From: Mesostigma viride
Lineage: Eukaryota; Streptophyta; Mesostigmatophyceae; Mesostigmatales; Mesostigmataceae
Direction: 5' to 3'
Assembly: GCA_009746045.1 (NCBI GenBank)
Contig: RPFO01000059.1
Span: 2,650,068-2,714,067 of the forward strand
DNA: 64,000 bases
Below, one piece after another: positions 40,887 through 51,592 of the stretch; within the stretch, counting starts at the first letter, position 1, and each line of letters opens with the position of its first letter. Made by a program: the position numbers and the translations under genes. A model generated the notes under the pieces. It did not search any database. It worked only from the letters and a program-made list of their open reading frames with translations, and had not been told where the DNA came from.

Positions 40887-41731
40887 GGACTTAACCGTGG
40901 GTTCAGTGGCCTCCTCATCACCTGACGAGGGCGCTTACCACCCACGTACTTGCCGCTGAAACACTCATACAACTGGTCCGTCATGGCTGCCCAGCCATGG
41001 ACCTGTCGCATGTGGATGGTCACATTATCCATGGTGACCGGATCCAGCTGCAGCGACTTGAGAAAGTCGCCCATGGCCATCCGATCTGCGACGAAGAAGC
41101 CCTTGGCCATGGCGTCCTCCCTCAGCTTGACGAAGTCTTCAAAGGCGTGGACCACTAGCTGCCCCTTGATGGGCTTGTAGTCCAGGTATTCTTGCTTCAG
41201 GTGGGACCCATCTATGGTCCTCTTGTCACTTAGGAACACCCTGAGTCGCGTCATAAACGCCGCCCAGGTGTCCCCCGCCGCGTGTCGCTCCCGAACAAAC
41301 TTGAACAGCCGCCTCGCCGACTGCCTTATGTAGGCACTAGACGCCAGGATGCGAAGCTTGTCACCGGTGTATATCTCCGTGTACAAGTTCATGTCCTCTA
41401 ACATCCTCTCAGCATCCCGTGGCTGCCAATTGTCCTTGATGGACTGAAACTGGCCTAGCACCGCGTACCCCTCAGCCACGGTCGGTCGCTTAGGAGCCGC
41501 TTGATCTGCGGCTGGCGCGTTCTGACCGCCCTGCGATCCTTGGCTCTGATTATCTGGCACCTCAGCCTGGTCTCCTAGCGCCTGGCCGTCCCCGCGTCCA
41601 TCGCGTCCACCGCGTCCATCGCGTCCATCGCGTCCACCGCGTCCATCGCGTCCATCTCGTCCATCCATCCCAGCGCCGCGCCGCGCGAAGCCCATAAAGC
41701 CCGCTTGTTGGTTGATAGCTCCATCATCCAT
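40883..41731 (-). CDS. gag: Copia-2 gag (capsid part)
   Basis: 282 residues from an ATG (MDDGAINQQ). A striking MDGRDGRDGRGGRD repeat near the N-terminus comes from a 9-bp (gtccatcgc) slippage tract at about 41591-41665. The helical capsid-like region follows, matching Copia-1 gag, and ends GKYVGGKR. Confidence 0.77.
   Translation of the reverse strand: MDDGAINQQAGFMGFARRGAGMDGRDGRDGRGGRDGRDGRGGRDGRGDGQALGDQAEVPDNQSQGSQGGQNAPAADQAAPKRPTVAEGYAVLGQFQSIKDNWQPRDAERMLEDMNLYTEIYTGDKLRILASSAYIRQSARRLFKFVRERHAAGDTWAAFMTRLRVFLSDKRTIDGSHLKQEYLDYKPIKGQLVVHAFEDFVKLREDAMAKGFFVADRMAMGDFLKSLQLDPVTMDNVTIHMRQVHGWAAMTDQLYECFSGKYVGGKRPRQVMRRPLNPRLSP
41591..41665. repeat. 9-bp tandem repeat (gtccatcgc/gtccaccgc) in Copia-2 gag
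   Basis: About eight units of cgtccatcg or cgtccaccg run in tandem and encode GRD/DGR tripeptides in gag. The period of nine keeps the frame. Confidence 0.8.
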
Positions 41732-41833
41732 GATGGCCTCTGTTCAGATCTGCTACAGCCAGCCAAGTGGCCAAGCAGCAATTAAAGCAATATAAGCTAC
41801 TGAACAAGAAAGGAAAGTGCCAAGTGTTACCAC

Positions 41834-42749
41834 TCAGGCAAGACCACCACGGTTGGCCCCAGGCGCGCCCTGGTTCTCCTTGTCGCTGTCGTCGTCGCTG
41901 TCGCTCACCACAATCAGCTCTGGCACCCTGCTCCCCGCTGCGCCGTCGTCGACCCGCTGTCGGCCCGCGATGACTGAATCGTCACCGTTGGTATAGTAGA
42001 CAGGTGACAACCCGTCGTTGGCACCCCGCGGATTGTATCTTGGCACCTCGTGGTCGCCAAGTGTCTCGTCGCCTAGCCCAGCGACACCCCCTGCTCCCAC
42101 CTCAAGGTCACTATCGTACCCAAGAGGTGCAAACTCCTCCCAACGCGTCACACGAACGCGAAGGGGCGGGGCAGTTCCTGAAAAGGAACCCTTGCTCGCT
42201 CCGGAAACCTGCCGACTCTTGCCGCGCGCTGTCCTCCGGTGATGGCTTCCGCTGTCGCCCCGACCTCTGCAAGCCGCCTGTAGTGCTCCGCTCCGCGTCG
42301 TTCACGCCTAACTGGCCCGCTGCAACACCCTCGTCGCCGATACGCCTGCGAAAGTACGTGGTACCCGCACCCGCTGCTGTCGGTACAAACTCGTGTCGCA
42401 CTGCGCCAGCTGCCTCCGCAACCTCGCCACGTCTTGCCGCCAACTCCGCACGCACTCGCTCAGCTACTGCTGTAATCACCGTCTGGATGCCGACCAAACC
42501 GTGAAGCTCCTGCTCGAGGTCGTCGATGCTCCGGTGCTCCGGAATGACGATGGTTTGTACGTGCCGCAGAATTCGCTCCCAATCTTCGACCTGGTCGTCG
42601 ACGAATTGCACGAAGCTGCGATTAACAGGCGGACGATCTGCAAGCAATAAAGATAGATCCCGAACGACACGACGCAATTCAGGCGAAATCGAACCCCCAG
42701 CAGACTGCCGAAACCGGAAATCCTGCTGCCGTTGTTCTTCCTGCACCAT
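41834..42749 (-). CDS. Copia-2 accessory ORF upstream of gag (two overlapping frames)
   Basis: The first frame (42749-42111, ATG start MVQEEQRQQD) contains RPPVNRSFVQFVDDQVEDWE, the block shared with Copia-1, and a long helical stretch. An overlapping frame (42151-41834) continues with an acidic Ser/Asp tail (VVSDSDDDSDKENQG), suggesting one protein with a frameshift near 42130-42150. No known domain. It lies between the 5' LTR and gag. Confidence 0.55.
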
Positions 42750-42840
42750 TCACCACCGGACGAGCTCCTCGTCGTCAACGCTGCACACCGCAACCGGCAA
42801 CGACCCTCCTGGCCGTTCCGCTGAGACTGGTTGTAATTTG

Positions 42841-43536
42841 AGTTAACGTTCCTAGCACACGCAATGTGAAGGATATGGTTGCAATGCAGCAATGTGTGAA
42901 TATGGTTGGAAACGGAGCTTTGTTAAAATTGGATAATGTTACAGCGCTCACACACTTGAGGCTTGTACACGCGCTTGCCAAGTCAAGGCACAACACGTGA
43001 GGCGGGCTCGCAAGAGATCTTCAATTGGCACTAGCCTATTGTTTATATACTTGTGCACTGTGCTTGCTAGTCCTGAGCAGCCTAGAAGGCATGCTCAGTA
43101 ATAACACCCCCGGTACAGTATTCACTACCTGTACAGCGCCCAGTTCCTATACAGTAGGTCTGCCATACAGGCACAGTGACCACAGAGCGCAGTCCACAGT
43201 GACTATTGCATCTGCACCTAGAAGTCCAGGACTAAGCCTGCGGTACCAACAGACCACAGGTTAAGGTTCCTATTTCCTGCGTACGACGTATTAATCCAAT
43301 ACCGTCGTAGGTACAGCACCTAATTCCTGTCAGCCCAGGAATTACTGTCGACCCCATATGCTGTCGGCAAATATTCACGTCCGACTTAGAAGAACAGCCG
43401 GCTCGCGCTCGCGCGCGACCGGGAAGTCGGAACGCCATAACTTTCTTGATACTTGTCGGAATGAACTCGTTCCGGTGCCGCTGGAATCGCAGAGATATGC
43501 CGAATCAGGATCACGCCAATGCGCTTGGCGTTAACT
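42841..43536 (-). repeat. 5' LTR of Copia-2 (696 bp)
   Basis: Partner of 35414-36119; followed by TSD TAAGA. Confidence 0.92.
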
Positions 43537-43541
43537 TAAGA

Positions 43542-44254
43542 AGGAGTCTTTTCTTCAAAAACGTTTGAGGAATCTATCACAGCCATGTATCTTACTATTT
43601 CATTTTCAGTAAATCCCACTCCTATTGTATCCACTGTGTTTATATCTATATCCACACTATTATTAACTTGATAGGTATCTCCTGTACTTCTAACTGAAGG
43701 AACATACATAATAAATATCCATATTCCTTTAGTTCAGAACGCAACTCATCATTGGACATTAATACTTCAGGTATAGGTCTTACAGGAGGATCAACAGGTG
43801 TAGGAGGAGTAATATCTACCAAGGATAAATTTTCCAATCTATAATGACGTTCCGGTACCCAGTAAGAGCTATCTGGAAACCAAATGACCATGGTATCATA
43901 ATTAATAGTAATCTTATTATCCTGGTGCCAATCTAATCCTAGTAATACATCAGCGGTAGTGATAGGGCCTATAGTGGCCGTCAGGTTGACAGTACGTCCT
44001 TGTATGACCAGGGGAAGGGACACCGTACCCGGGGAATGACTGGTGCGACCATCAGCATAATGAACAGTGACAGGTTTGGTGTGAGGGGTAGGGACTAGTC
44101 CTAAACGCCTAACTAGGGCCTCACTCACAAAGGAGCTAGCCGCACCGCTATCTACCAACACAGAGACATTCAAGAGTTCATCAGCATGCAAGAAGGGGTC
44201 TACAACAGTGTGAGGGACGGTTAAACCACCATTCAAGAACATAAGAGGACGCAC
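43542..44254 (-). pseudogene. Gypsy-B copy 1 protease and pol N-terminal segment
   Basis: Contains the active-site motif VLVDSGAASSFVS and the second motif VLLGLDWHQDN of a Ty3-type aspartic protease, then the linker to the RT. Relative to copy 2 there is a 2-bp gain (attattaacttgatagg versus attattagtgatagg) that ends the frame early at 43646, and Copia-2 separates it from the RT. Confidence 0.8.
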
Positions 44255-44348
44255 ACGTAGTGGTAGGGAAGATTCAGCTCCTACAGAGGTTATAAAAACA
44301 GGCAGGCAAAAATTTTTATCTGGGGTACTATCTAAGGACCTGTCCAGG

Positions 44349-46106
44349 TTACCCCCGGCTGACAGGCCTACTGTTCCCCCTCCCCCCCAAATCCATATGA
44401 ACTAACCCCGAAGAAGACCCTGGCGAAAAAGCCACTGCTGGAGGGTCACGAGGGAGCGAAGAGGGTGCGGGAGCCTGATTATCATAGGGGAACCCTGGGA
44501 GCCCTGCCTGCACAGCATTCAGCCTACTAGGGGTAGCTGAGGGAATGCGTCCTGAAGTGGGACGAATAGGAGCACGCTGAGGGGTACGAGGAGGGCGAGC
44601 GTCGGGATGAGGGGGAGCACCCGAAAGGAACTTGGGGCACTCACGTTTAAGATGACCTACTTCCTTACAATGATAGCATGTGAGTGATATGAGAGACATC
44701 AAGGGCTGAAAGGTCAGTAACACAGATATCTAATTCTTCTACATAGGAGTTCTCCTCCTCAGGGGTAAGGATAATATTATTAATACGGGAACGGGTAGGA
44801 AGAGAAGGGGTGGTGAAGAAATCTGCTACACGCAAGAGATGCTGGCGCACATGCTTGAGGGGCAGATCATTAAAACGGTAGGCAGAGAACTGGCGCTTGA
44901 CTTCACGTAATAAGGGTCTACTGAGGCCTTGGAGGAAGCGAGCACGTACTTCTGCACCCGACAAATCCCTAATTCGTACCATCTGAGCATCAAACTCTTT
45001 CATATACTCCTTAAATGATTTAGTACCCTGCTGCAAGGTACCAAAGGCTAATCTATCCTGCCAATCTGAATCAGGAGGGACTAAATGGTTCTCTAAACGC
45101 TTAAACAATTCTGCTACAGAGTTAGGGTAGGCATGAGAGGCCAAAGACTCACACTGAATGAGGTTAGCAAGCTCAGGAGTAATGCAGGTTGTAAGATAGT
45201 GAGGAACTAATACAGCATCAGAGACGCCATCTATTATGATTCTGCCACGACTCTGTGTTCTGGGTAAGCAACATAATAAAGGTGAAAAACTGTTGAGGGG
45301 TAGACTTGACATCCAGCTTGGGAAGGTTAGCAAAGGGGAAGAGCAGGGGGCTTAGGGGGATTAGAAGAGTCAGTTTTTCCCATAGGGCCACTATCTTCCA
45401 CTGCTACATAAGCGGGATAGAAGGAAGGAAGAGGAAAAGTCTTGGGTAGGGGTCTAGAAGGGGCCACCGTTTCAGGCTGGTGCCCATAAGAGAAGGGGAC
45501 AGTATATTGCTCACGAAGAGAGGAATAGGCAAAATGATCATAATTTCTATCATCTAGGGGCATGGTGCTGAAATCACTGTTAACTTCTAAATCAGCCACA
45601 CGGGTAGGGACCTGGGCTGCCTCATAGGCCGTCTCAGGGTAGGACCAGGAAGCAGGTGGGTAAAAGGGAACTGCACTAGGGCGCCCAGAAGGACCGACAG
45701 GGGCAGAGGCACGACCCGTGTTAAAAGCAGGCATGGAAGGCACAGGGTGGGAAGGAGGCCTAGCAACATTGTTAGTTAGTGAGGACCTGCTGGAGGGTTG
45801 AGCCAAGGTTGCAGGAGGGGCAGGGGCCTGGTTCAGGGTAAGGGAAGGGTCATCACTAAATCTGACCTGCATACGTTGACGTTGTTCATAGGTAGGAGGG
45901 GTAAGTGAGGGACGACGGCGACCACCAGCAACAGGAGAAGGAGGTGAGGTGCGAACATTACCTTGAGGAGTGAGATGGTGCACCGTTTCAAGTGAGTCCC
46001 GTCGGTTACCACGATTGTTGTTATGGTTGTTAGTATTATTATTAGTATTACTCATAGTAGGAGTGTTGGTAGGTATAGGCGACATGTTACCACCCACTGG
46101 ATCCAT
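44349..46106 (-). pseudogene. gag: Gypsy-B copy 1 gag, broken by three indels
   Basis: Three frames (46106-45327, 45333-44665, 44723-44349) together cover the intact 584-residue gag of copy 2. Compared with copy 2 there are two 2-bp losses (gcaaaggggaag near 45334; agagacgcc near 45222) and a 4-bp duplication (gtgagtgat near 44682) just at the CCHC knuckle (CYHCKEVGH). Confidence 0.85.
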
Positions 46107-46230
46107 TTTTATTTAAGTAAATGATCAGAAATCTAACTGAAAGCAACAAGGATAAAGGTCAAGGCCTAATTTAAGGCAAGGAAAGAAAAGAAAAAGCTTT
46201 TAATGACTTAAAAGAAGGAAACAATTTAAA

Positions 46231-46623
46231 TCAATCCTTTTTAACAACAGTAATGGATAGGGAACCGAATTCTAAGGTGAGAGGAGTATCTAAGCTAGAT
46301 GAGGATGCAGCCCGCTTAGGGGGAGACGAGGGAGGGGTAGCAAAATCTAGAGCTTCTACAGGAGGGCGACCGTGAGGAGTAGAACGTACGTGTAGGCCTA
46401 GATCTGATACACTATGGTCTATAAGGAATTGTTGAGCTTCCTCGAAGGTAACAAATTTCTTATACCTAATTACATTATATGTACGATTTTGCACTATCTT
46501 CCTAGCATCTGACCAAGAGAGGAAAATGGCTGACCATTGAGGGGTAATAACTACGTAATACTTAGCTAAGCTATTATCACTAGATGAATGGGAAGGCGCA
46601 GTAAAAACACGACGTTGACTCAT
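46231..46623 (-). CDS. Gypsy-B ORF-a: RNase H1 N-terminal/viroplasmin-like domain protein (copy 1)
   Basis: 130 residues, almost identical in copy 2. Residues about 20-70 (AKYYVVITPQWSAIFLSWSD, then RYKKFVTFEEAQQFL) fit the RNase H1 N-terminal hybrid-binding domain, also called the caulimovirus viroplasmin domain: Y-Y-V-V, a Trp-containing SW-x-D/E, K-K-F-x-T and EEA-x-x-FL at the expected spacing. That fold binds RNA:DNA hybrids. The C-terminal half is Ser/Pro-rich. It is a separate first ORF before gag, 124 bases upstream and in another frame. Intact although its element is dead. Confidence 0.7.
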   Translation of the reverse strand: MSQRRVFTAPSHSSSDNSLAKYYVVITPQWSAIFLSWSDARKIVQNRTYNVIRYKKFVTFEEAQQFLIDHSVSDLGLHVRSTPHGRPPVEALDFATPPSSPPKRAASSSSLDTPLTLEFGSLSITVVKKD

Positions 46624-47156
46624 GGTAACTCACCTGGTGGGTCTTGTGACGTCACGCTAGAAGAAGTAGGGGTAGGCGACTTATCTGGACGATCTGGATC
46701 ACCGAAAGCAGAATGAGGGCGGAATTGTCCAGCTCTCGTCCTAAGTCAGCGACCGGATAGTCCAGCGCTCGTCCTAACACAGCGACCCGTATCTCTGCGG
46801 GTGCGGCCGTCTAATAAAGCAGCAGCACAAGGAAAAAGGTGTAGGTACTGCGACGCTAATCGTCTCCGAACAGTAATACTCCCCTATCTATGACAGGAAA
46901 CAACCGTAAGCAGGAAAACAAGGCGAAGGACAGGCTAACTACGAAAGGATTTATCCGCTGCGAGCAGGTCTAGCATCTAGGTAGAGCGTGTCCCGAAACG
47001 GGCAGCACTACTCTCCTAGCTTGAAGGCGACCCGCCCATTACCTATCAAGGAAGTGTCGTCTTCGTATCCCTGGACGCGGAAGGGGTCTTGTAAAGGCGT
47101 ATGTGGCAAGGGATAGTCGTCTCGTTCTCTACCTACTGAAGTTCCTCCGGAACCAT
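46624..47156 (-). other. 5' leader of Gypsy-B copy 1, with candidate primer-binding site
   Basis: 533 bases between the 5' LTR and ORF-a. One base after the LTR the minus strand reads TGGTTCCGGAGG (47155-47144), which has the TGG start of a tRNA primer site; the tRNA is not identified. No other ORF. Confidence 0.5.
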
Positions 47157-47729
47157 TGTTACGCCGCGGATATCTACCTCCACCTCTACCTCTAATGGGC
47201 CTGATACTACCTAAACTGGTCAGGCCGCCTCTACTCAAACCTCTGGCGAAAGACGAACGTGACGGAGCTGATCTCAATGCATTAACATATGTGTTACTAT
47301 AATACGCCATACAACCATTTACCAAAACCCGTTTACTCCAGGAATAGAGGAAGGAAACACAACTACACTGCCGTGACCCAAGCCTAAATGTGTTAATTCA
47401 TTTAACACACGCCGAGTGCACACACGAGGGGTAGAACGTGCATAAATGGTCACCAACGGTCCAACACGCTCGGGCCGACATGGCCCTCGCCTACAGATGC
47501 ACGCTGGTCCACTACATCTACAGATGCACGCTGGTCCACTACATTCTACCAAAGGATCAGGACCACTAGTAAAGTACGCGGCGCGGCGCCCCAAAGGCAC
47601 CCAATGTACCACGGTACTGTTACGAGGACAATAGTGTCCCGGTAGGAGCTACACGTAAACCTAGGGACAACCGAGGCAAAAGACCTAATTTACGTCCGTA
47701 ACTACAACGAATTGTTACGCGACGTAACA
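47157..47729 (-). repeat. 5' LTR of Gypsy-B copy 1 (573 bp)
   Basis: TGTTACG...CGTAACA, partner of 10551-11123; followed by TSD CCTAG (47730-47734). Confidence 0.9.
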
Positions 47730-47734
47730 CCTAG

Positions 47735-48064
47735 CTATATGTGTCAATTCATTAACACACTCACGCCGAGTGCCAACACGAGGGGTAGAACGTGCATAAA
47801 TGATCACCAACCGACGGTCCATCATGCTCGGGCCGACATGGCCCTCGCCTACAATTGCATAGATGCACGCCGGTCCACTACATTCTACCCGAAGGATAAG
47901 GACCACTACTAAAGTACGCGGCGCGACGCCAAATGCATCCAATGCACCACGGTACCGGGACAACAGTGTCCACCGGTAGAAGCTGCACGTAAACCTAGGA
48001 ACGACTGAGGCAAAGGACCTAATTTACGTCCGTAACTGTGACAGATTGTTACGCGACGTAACAC
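47735..48064 (-). repeat. LTR-C, inner part
   Basis: Continues the old LTR begun at 10317-10550 and ends CGTAACA at 48064, directly beside a polypurine tract (cctccccccccccacaaagg on the plus strand). Confidence 0.8.
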
Positions 48065-48604
48065 CTCCCCCCCCCACAAAGGTAGGGAGCCCTCTCCCTA
48101 CGCACAGGGAGGAAACCAAAGGAGTAGGAATAACCTAACGCACCCAACACAAGTCCAGCACAATCGACAGACCATCCAAGGTACAAAGCACAAACATGTT
48201 ATAAACTCGGTTCCACCCCGAGTGGTGTAGGGTTCACCAGCACCAAGCCTGGTGTGAGGTTCCCCTAACTGCCTGGCACGGAGGCCTTGCCGGGACGGAC
48301 GGCACTGGGCAGGACACACAGAGTAAACAATGTTAACACCAAGGACCAAGAACGACCAACCAACTGGCCAGGTCATGAGGGCGACTCTATATACCGGAGG
48401 GACAACACCCTCAGGTCGGGCCTAAGGCCCTCTATCTAGTTGCCATCAGTCTGGTAGGTACCGCCAGAGGCCATCAGAACATCCAGATATGCATGGTAGT
48501 GAGCCACATCATCAGCAGTGTCATGCCTGTCTACCGTGAGGAACACATCGGCCCACACGCCGTCAGGAAAGAGGCCCAGGAAGGCCCAGTAGTACCGGTG
48601 CTGG
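48065..48604 (-). mobile_element. Remnant of an older Gypsy-B family element (copy C), 3' end only
   Basis: Polypurine tract, 3' UTR and the last 56 codons of ORF3 (48604-48436, ending YQTDGN then TAG). Many differences from copies 1 and 2, but ORF3 remains open and most of its codon changes are synonymous. It is cut at 48604 by an inverted LTR piece. Confidence 0.75.
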
Positions 48605-48912
48605 TGTTACGTCGCGTAACAATCTGTCACAGTTACGGACGTAAATTAGGTCCTTTGCCTCAGTCGTTCCTAGGTTTACGTGTACTAAGCTTGTACCGGT
48701 GGGCACTGTTGTCCCGGTACCGTGGTGCATTGGATGCATTTGGCGTCGCGCCGCGTACTTTAGTAGTGGTCCTTATCCTTCGGGTAGAATGTAGTGGACC
48801 AGCGTGCATCTGTGCATTTGTAGGCGAGGGCCATGTCGGCCCGAGCATGCTGGACTGTTGGTGATCATTTATGCACGTTCTACCCCTCGTGTTGGCACTC
48901 GGCATGTGTTAA
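48605..48912 (+). repeat. Inverted Gypsy-B family LTR fragment, holding the piggyBac insertion
   Basis: Reads TGTTACGTCGCGTAACAATC..., the reverse orientation of LTR-C, up to TTAA at 48909-48912. About 16 bases of it (gaattgacatatagct-like) continue after the piggyBac at 52223-52238. It faces the direct LTR-D piece starting at 52239. Confidence 0.7.
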
Positions 48913-49224
48913 CCCTTAAATGGTACTCAGTCCGATTTGAAGGACTGAGTTTTTCTCAGTCCTAAAAATCGTACCGAGTTTGTGGCAGAACTAGCTATAA
49001 TTCTAGCAAACTTTTGAATATTCTGTTTGGACCAACTTCGAGATCTAGATTTGTACTTTTACGTACACCCCTGGTTTACTACTTTTGGACACCTGGACAG
49101 GGAGCTATGAACAGAAATATCCAGGGGGGTACCCTGGTCCAAAGGTAACTTTGGGCGCGAAAAAAATGACCAAAACGAGCCAAAACGACGAAGACCGCGA
49201 AAACGACGAGTAACGACGGCAGCC

Positions 49225-51592
49225 ATGGCGTCGCCTCCCGGTGGCGCGCAGTCAGGATTTTTGCTCAGACGTGGAATTAAGCTTTCGGTACCACCGGCTA
49301 TATTCGGTGCTGGCTGGGCATTGGAGAATTTCGGGGGAAATCATGCTACTGTGCGCATTCCTGGGTCTGTTGTGTCGCTGAACCGCGCATGCACTCTCGC
49401 GAAATGTCTTTTCGAGGGTGATCCAAAGAAATACGACTTCACCAAGGCGCAGGTTTATCAGTGGAAGGTCGCCGAGGCTGCAGGCTCGGCAGATGTTGAC
49501 GGTGGTGATGAGAATGATGGCGATGCCGCAGTGCAGGATGATGTTGACGACGGTGGGGTGTCGGGGGGTGCCGACGACGAATCTGACCCCTCCTCAGCTA
49601 GCGATGGCGACAGCGAGGATATTTCGGTTTTCCCGGTCAGGAAGCGTGCCAAGCGCAAGGCTGGCAATTCGGCCAGAGCACCGGCACGCCAGAATCCACC
49701 CAGAAGGCGTCGGCTGCAGCCACTCCGTGCTCCTGATGACGATGACAACTCCGAAGCCAGCGCTGACGAGGACAATGACGCCGAGGTGCCAGACCTGGTC
49801 GAGACCGACGATGAGGACGAGCCTGATGATGGTGCCGCTGGACGTCATGCTCGGCAGGATGGTGGCTGGATTTTCGGAAACGGCAAGCCTGAGGATGGAA
49901 TTCTGCCCGAGATACCTGCGCCTGCGTTTGACAGCAAGGCGACATACAAGAACATTCCCGGCCGTGCGCACAAGTTCAGTCCTCTCGACCTGTTTCTTCT
50001 GTTCTGGGATGTCAAGACTGTGCTCGAGCCCATCGTCGCTGAGACCAACCGGTATGCTGATCAAGAAGCGAGCTGCTGGCAAGCCTGGAGCTCGGGAATG
50101 GACACCTCTCACTATCAACGAGCTCGGCAAGTTTCTGGGCATCATCATCACAATGTCGCTGCTGCGTTTGCCTGCCAGGTCAGACTACTTTTCTGGGCTG
50201 CCCATGGGCGCTGCAGATCCTGCCAACCTGCAGCACATCATGCCTCGGATGAGGTTTGATCAGATTTGCCGCTTTCTCCATTTCAGGAACACTGCAGACC
50301 GCCCTGAGAACCGCCACTCTCGTGAGTGGAGGCTCTTCCAGTTCCTGCAACTGGAGGAGATTCTCAACAAGGCGTACAAGCATTACTTCGTGCCAGGGGA
50401 TCAGGCTGCCATCGACGAGCGCTCCATCTCGACGCGGCACAAGCTGTGCCCCATCCGGTGCTATAACCCGACCAAGCCCTCCCCGTTCCACATCAAGCAG
50501 TATTGCATCTGCGACTGGCCCACTGGCTACCTCTACCACGCACACACCTACGACAAGCTGCCCGAGGACCAGCACACGTTCAAGATCACCAAGATGCTGG
50601 CGGGCATGCTGCCGCACCCGTGCAGGATCGCCACTGACCGCTTCTACACCAGCCGTGACATGCTGGAGGAGCTCCACGACGTGCAGGGCCACCAGGTCGT
50701 GGGCACCATCATGCCCAACAGGCGCGGGCTTCCCTTCACGGAGGTCAAGGACCTGCTGGGGCGCAGGCCGGAACAGGGGGAGTATGCGTGGGCTGTCAAC
50801 GAGGATGGGCTCACCCTGACCGCGTGGCAGGACAGGAAGACGGTGTGGATGGCGTCCAAGGGGGTCCCGCTTACCGAGGTGGAGGTCAGCCGCCACGGGG
50901 GCCGCGACATGCGCATCACGGTGCCTGCCCCAAGCCTGGTGCCGATCTACTGGGGGGTCTACAAGGCGGTGGACCTGCAGGACCAGTTCGGGGCTGAATA
51001 CCCCGTGCAGGATGCGCTTGTGACACGCATCTGGTGGCACCGGGCAGCGACCGCCCACCTGGCCAACTCGGTCACCAATGCATTTATCCTGCACAAGCTC
51101 ATCCGCGCTGGTCGCGCTGACATGTACAGCCATGCTGGCTTCTTGAGCGAGCTGGCCCGACAGCTGGTCAGCAACCAGTGGACAGGCGGCAGGGTGACTC
51201 TCCTCGCCACGCCACCTATCCGCCAGCCTGGGATCAGCGGCCGCCTCACTGGCACCCACCTGGAGCCAGAGCGCATCCCCTTCGTGGAGCAGGCCCAGTG
51301 CGTGGTGTGCACGGTGGAGAAGGTGCGCAAGCGCACCAGCTTCTGGTGCAAAGACTGCGACGCGGCGCTGTGCGTGGGTGCCTGCTGGAACGTGTACCAC
51401 TCGGGGGCGCTGACCGGCCTGGACGGGGGCGACCGCAAGCAGCGCGCCCAGCAGCCGCTCACGAGCCGCAGCGCGGCTGGCAGGGCATGGGCTGAGGCCA
51501 ACGGGCGCACCACGAGGGCGGCAGAGGGTGCTGGCCTGCTGGGCGGGTCCGCGAGGCGCCGTGCTCTGAAGAGCAAGAGGCGCTCCTCGTAG
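49225..51592 (+). CDS. piggyBac transposase, one frameshift in the N-terminal part
   Basis: Start MASPPGGAQS at 49225. A small N-terminal region (VPPAIFGAGWALENFGG...), a long acidic Asp/Ser linker with a basic KRAKRK-type stretch, then the DDE_Tnp_1_7 domain. The frame changes by one base near 50055-50066 (from LEPIVAETNRYAD to KKRAAGKPGAREW), so as assembled the protein is split. The downstream frame holds all three catalytic Asp contexts (AIDERSIST, ATDRFYTSRD, KAVDLQDQFGAEYP) and the C-terminal Cys-rich finger (CVVC, FWCKDCD, LCVGACWNVYH) that binds transposon ends. Apart from the shift it looks functional. Confidence 0.85.

Larger units (their letters stand above)
35414..43536 (-). mobile_element. 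Copia-2: second Ty1/copia-like element with integrase before protease
   Basis: LTRs at 35414-36119 (706 bp) and 42841-43536 (696 bp); they differ by an 11-bp repeat of gaaggatatt and a single C. TSD TAAGA at 35409-35413 and 43537-43541. The empty site gaggaggataagaaggag is intact in Gypsy-B copy 2 near 60643-60660. LTR ends AGTTAAC...GTTAACT. Same gene order as Copia-1 but only moderately similar in protein, so a sister family. Confidence 0.92.
10551..47729 (-). mobile_element. Gypsy-B copy 1: Ty3/gypsy chromovirus, inserted in LTR-C and itself split by Gypsy-MT and Copia-2
   Basis: Bounded by two 573-bp LTRs (10551-11123, 47157-47729) that differ at only a few sites, and by a 5-bp TSD CCTAG. 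Coding order on the minus strand: viroplasmin-like ORF, gag, protease-RT-RNase H, integrase with chromodomain, unknown ORF3. Insertions at 14860-33062 and 35414-43536 break integrase and the RT leader. Several small indels also break gag and protease, so the copy is dead even without the nested elements. Copy 2 gives the uninterrupted reference. Confidence 0.9.

Noticed and set aside
50180-51400. 406-codon antisense frame over the piggyBac transposase
   Set aside because: It is an antisense shadow in GC-rich coding sequence; the plus strand has the catalytic motifs.
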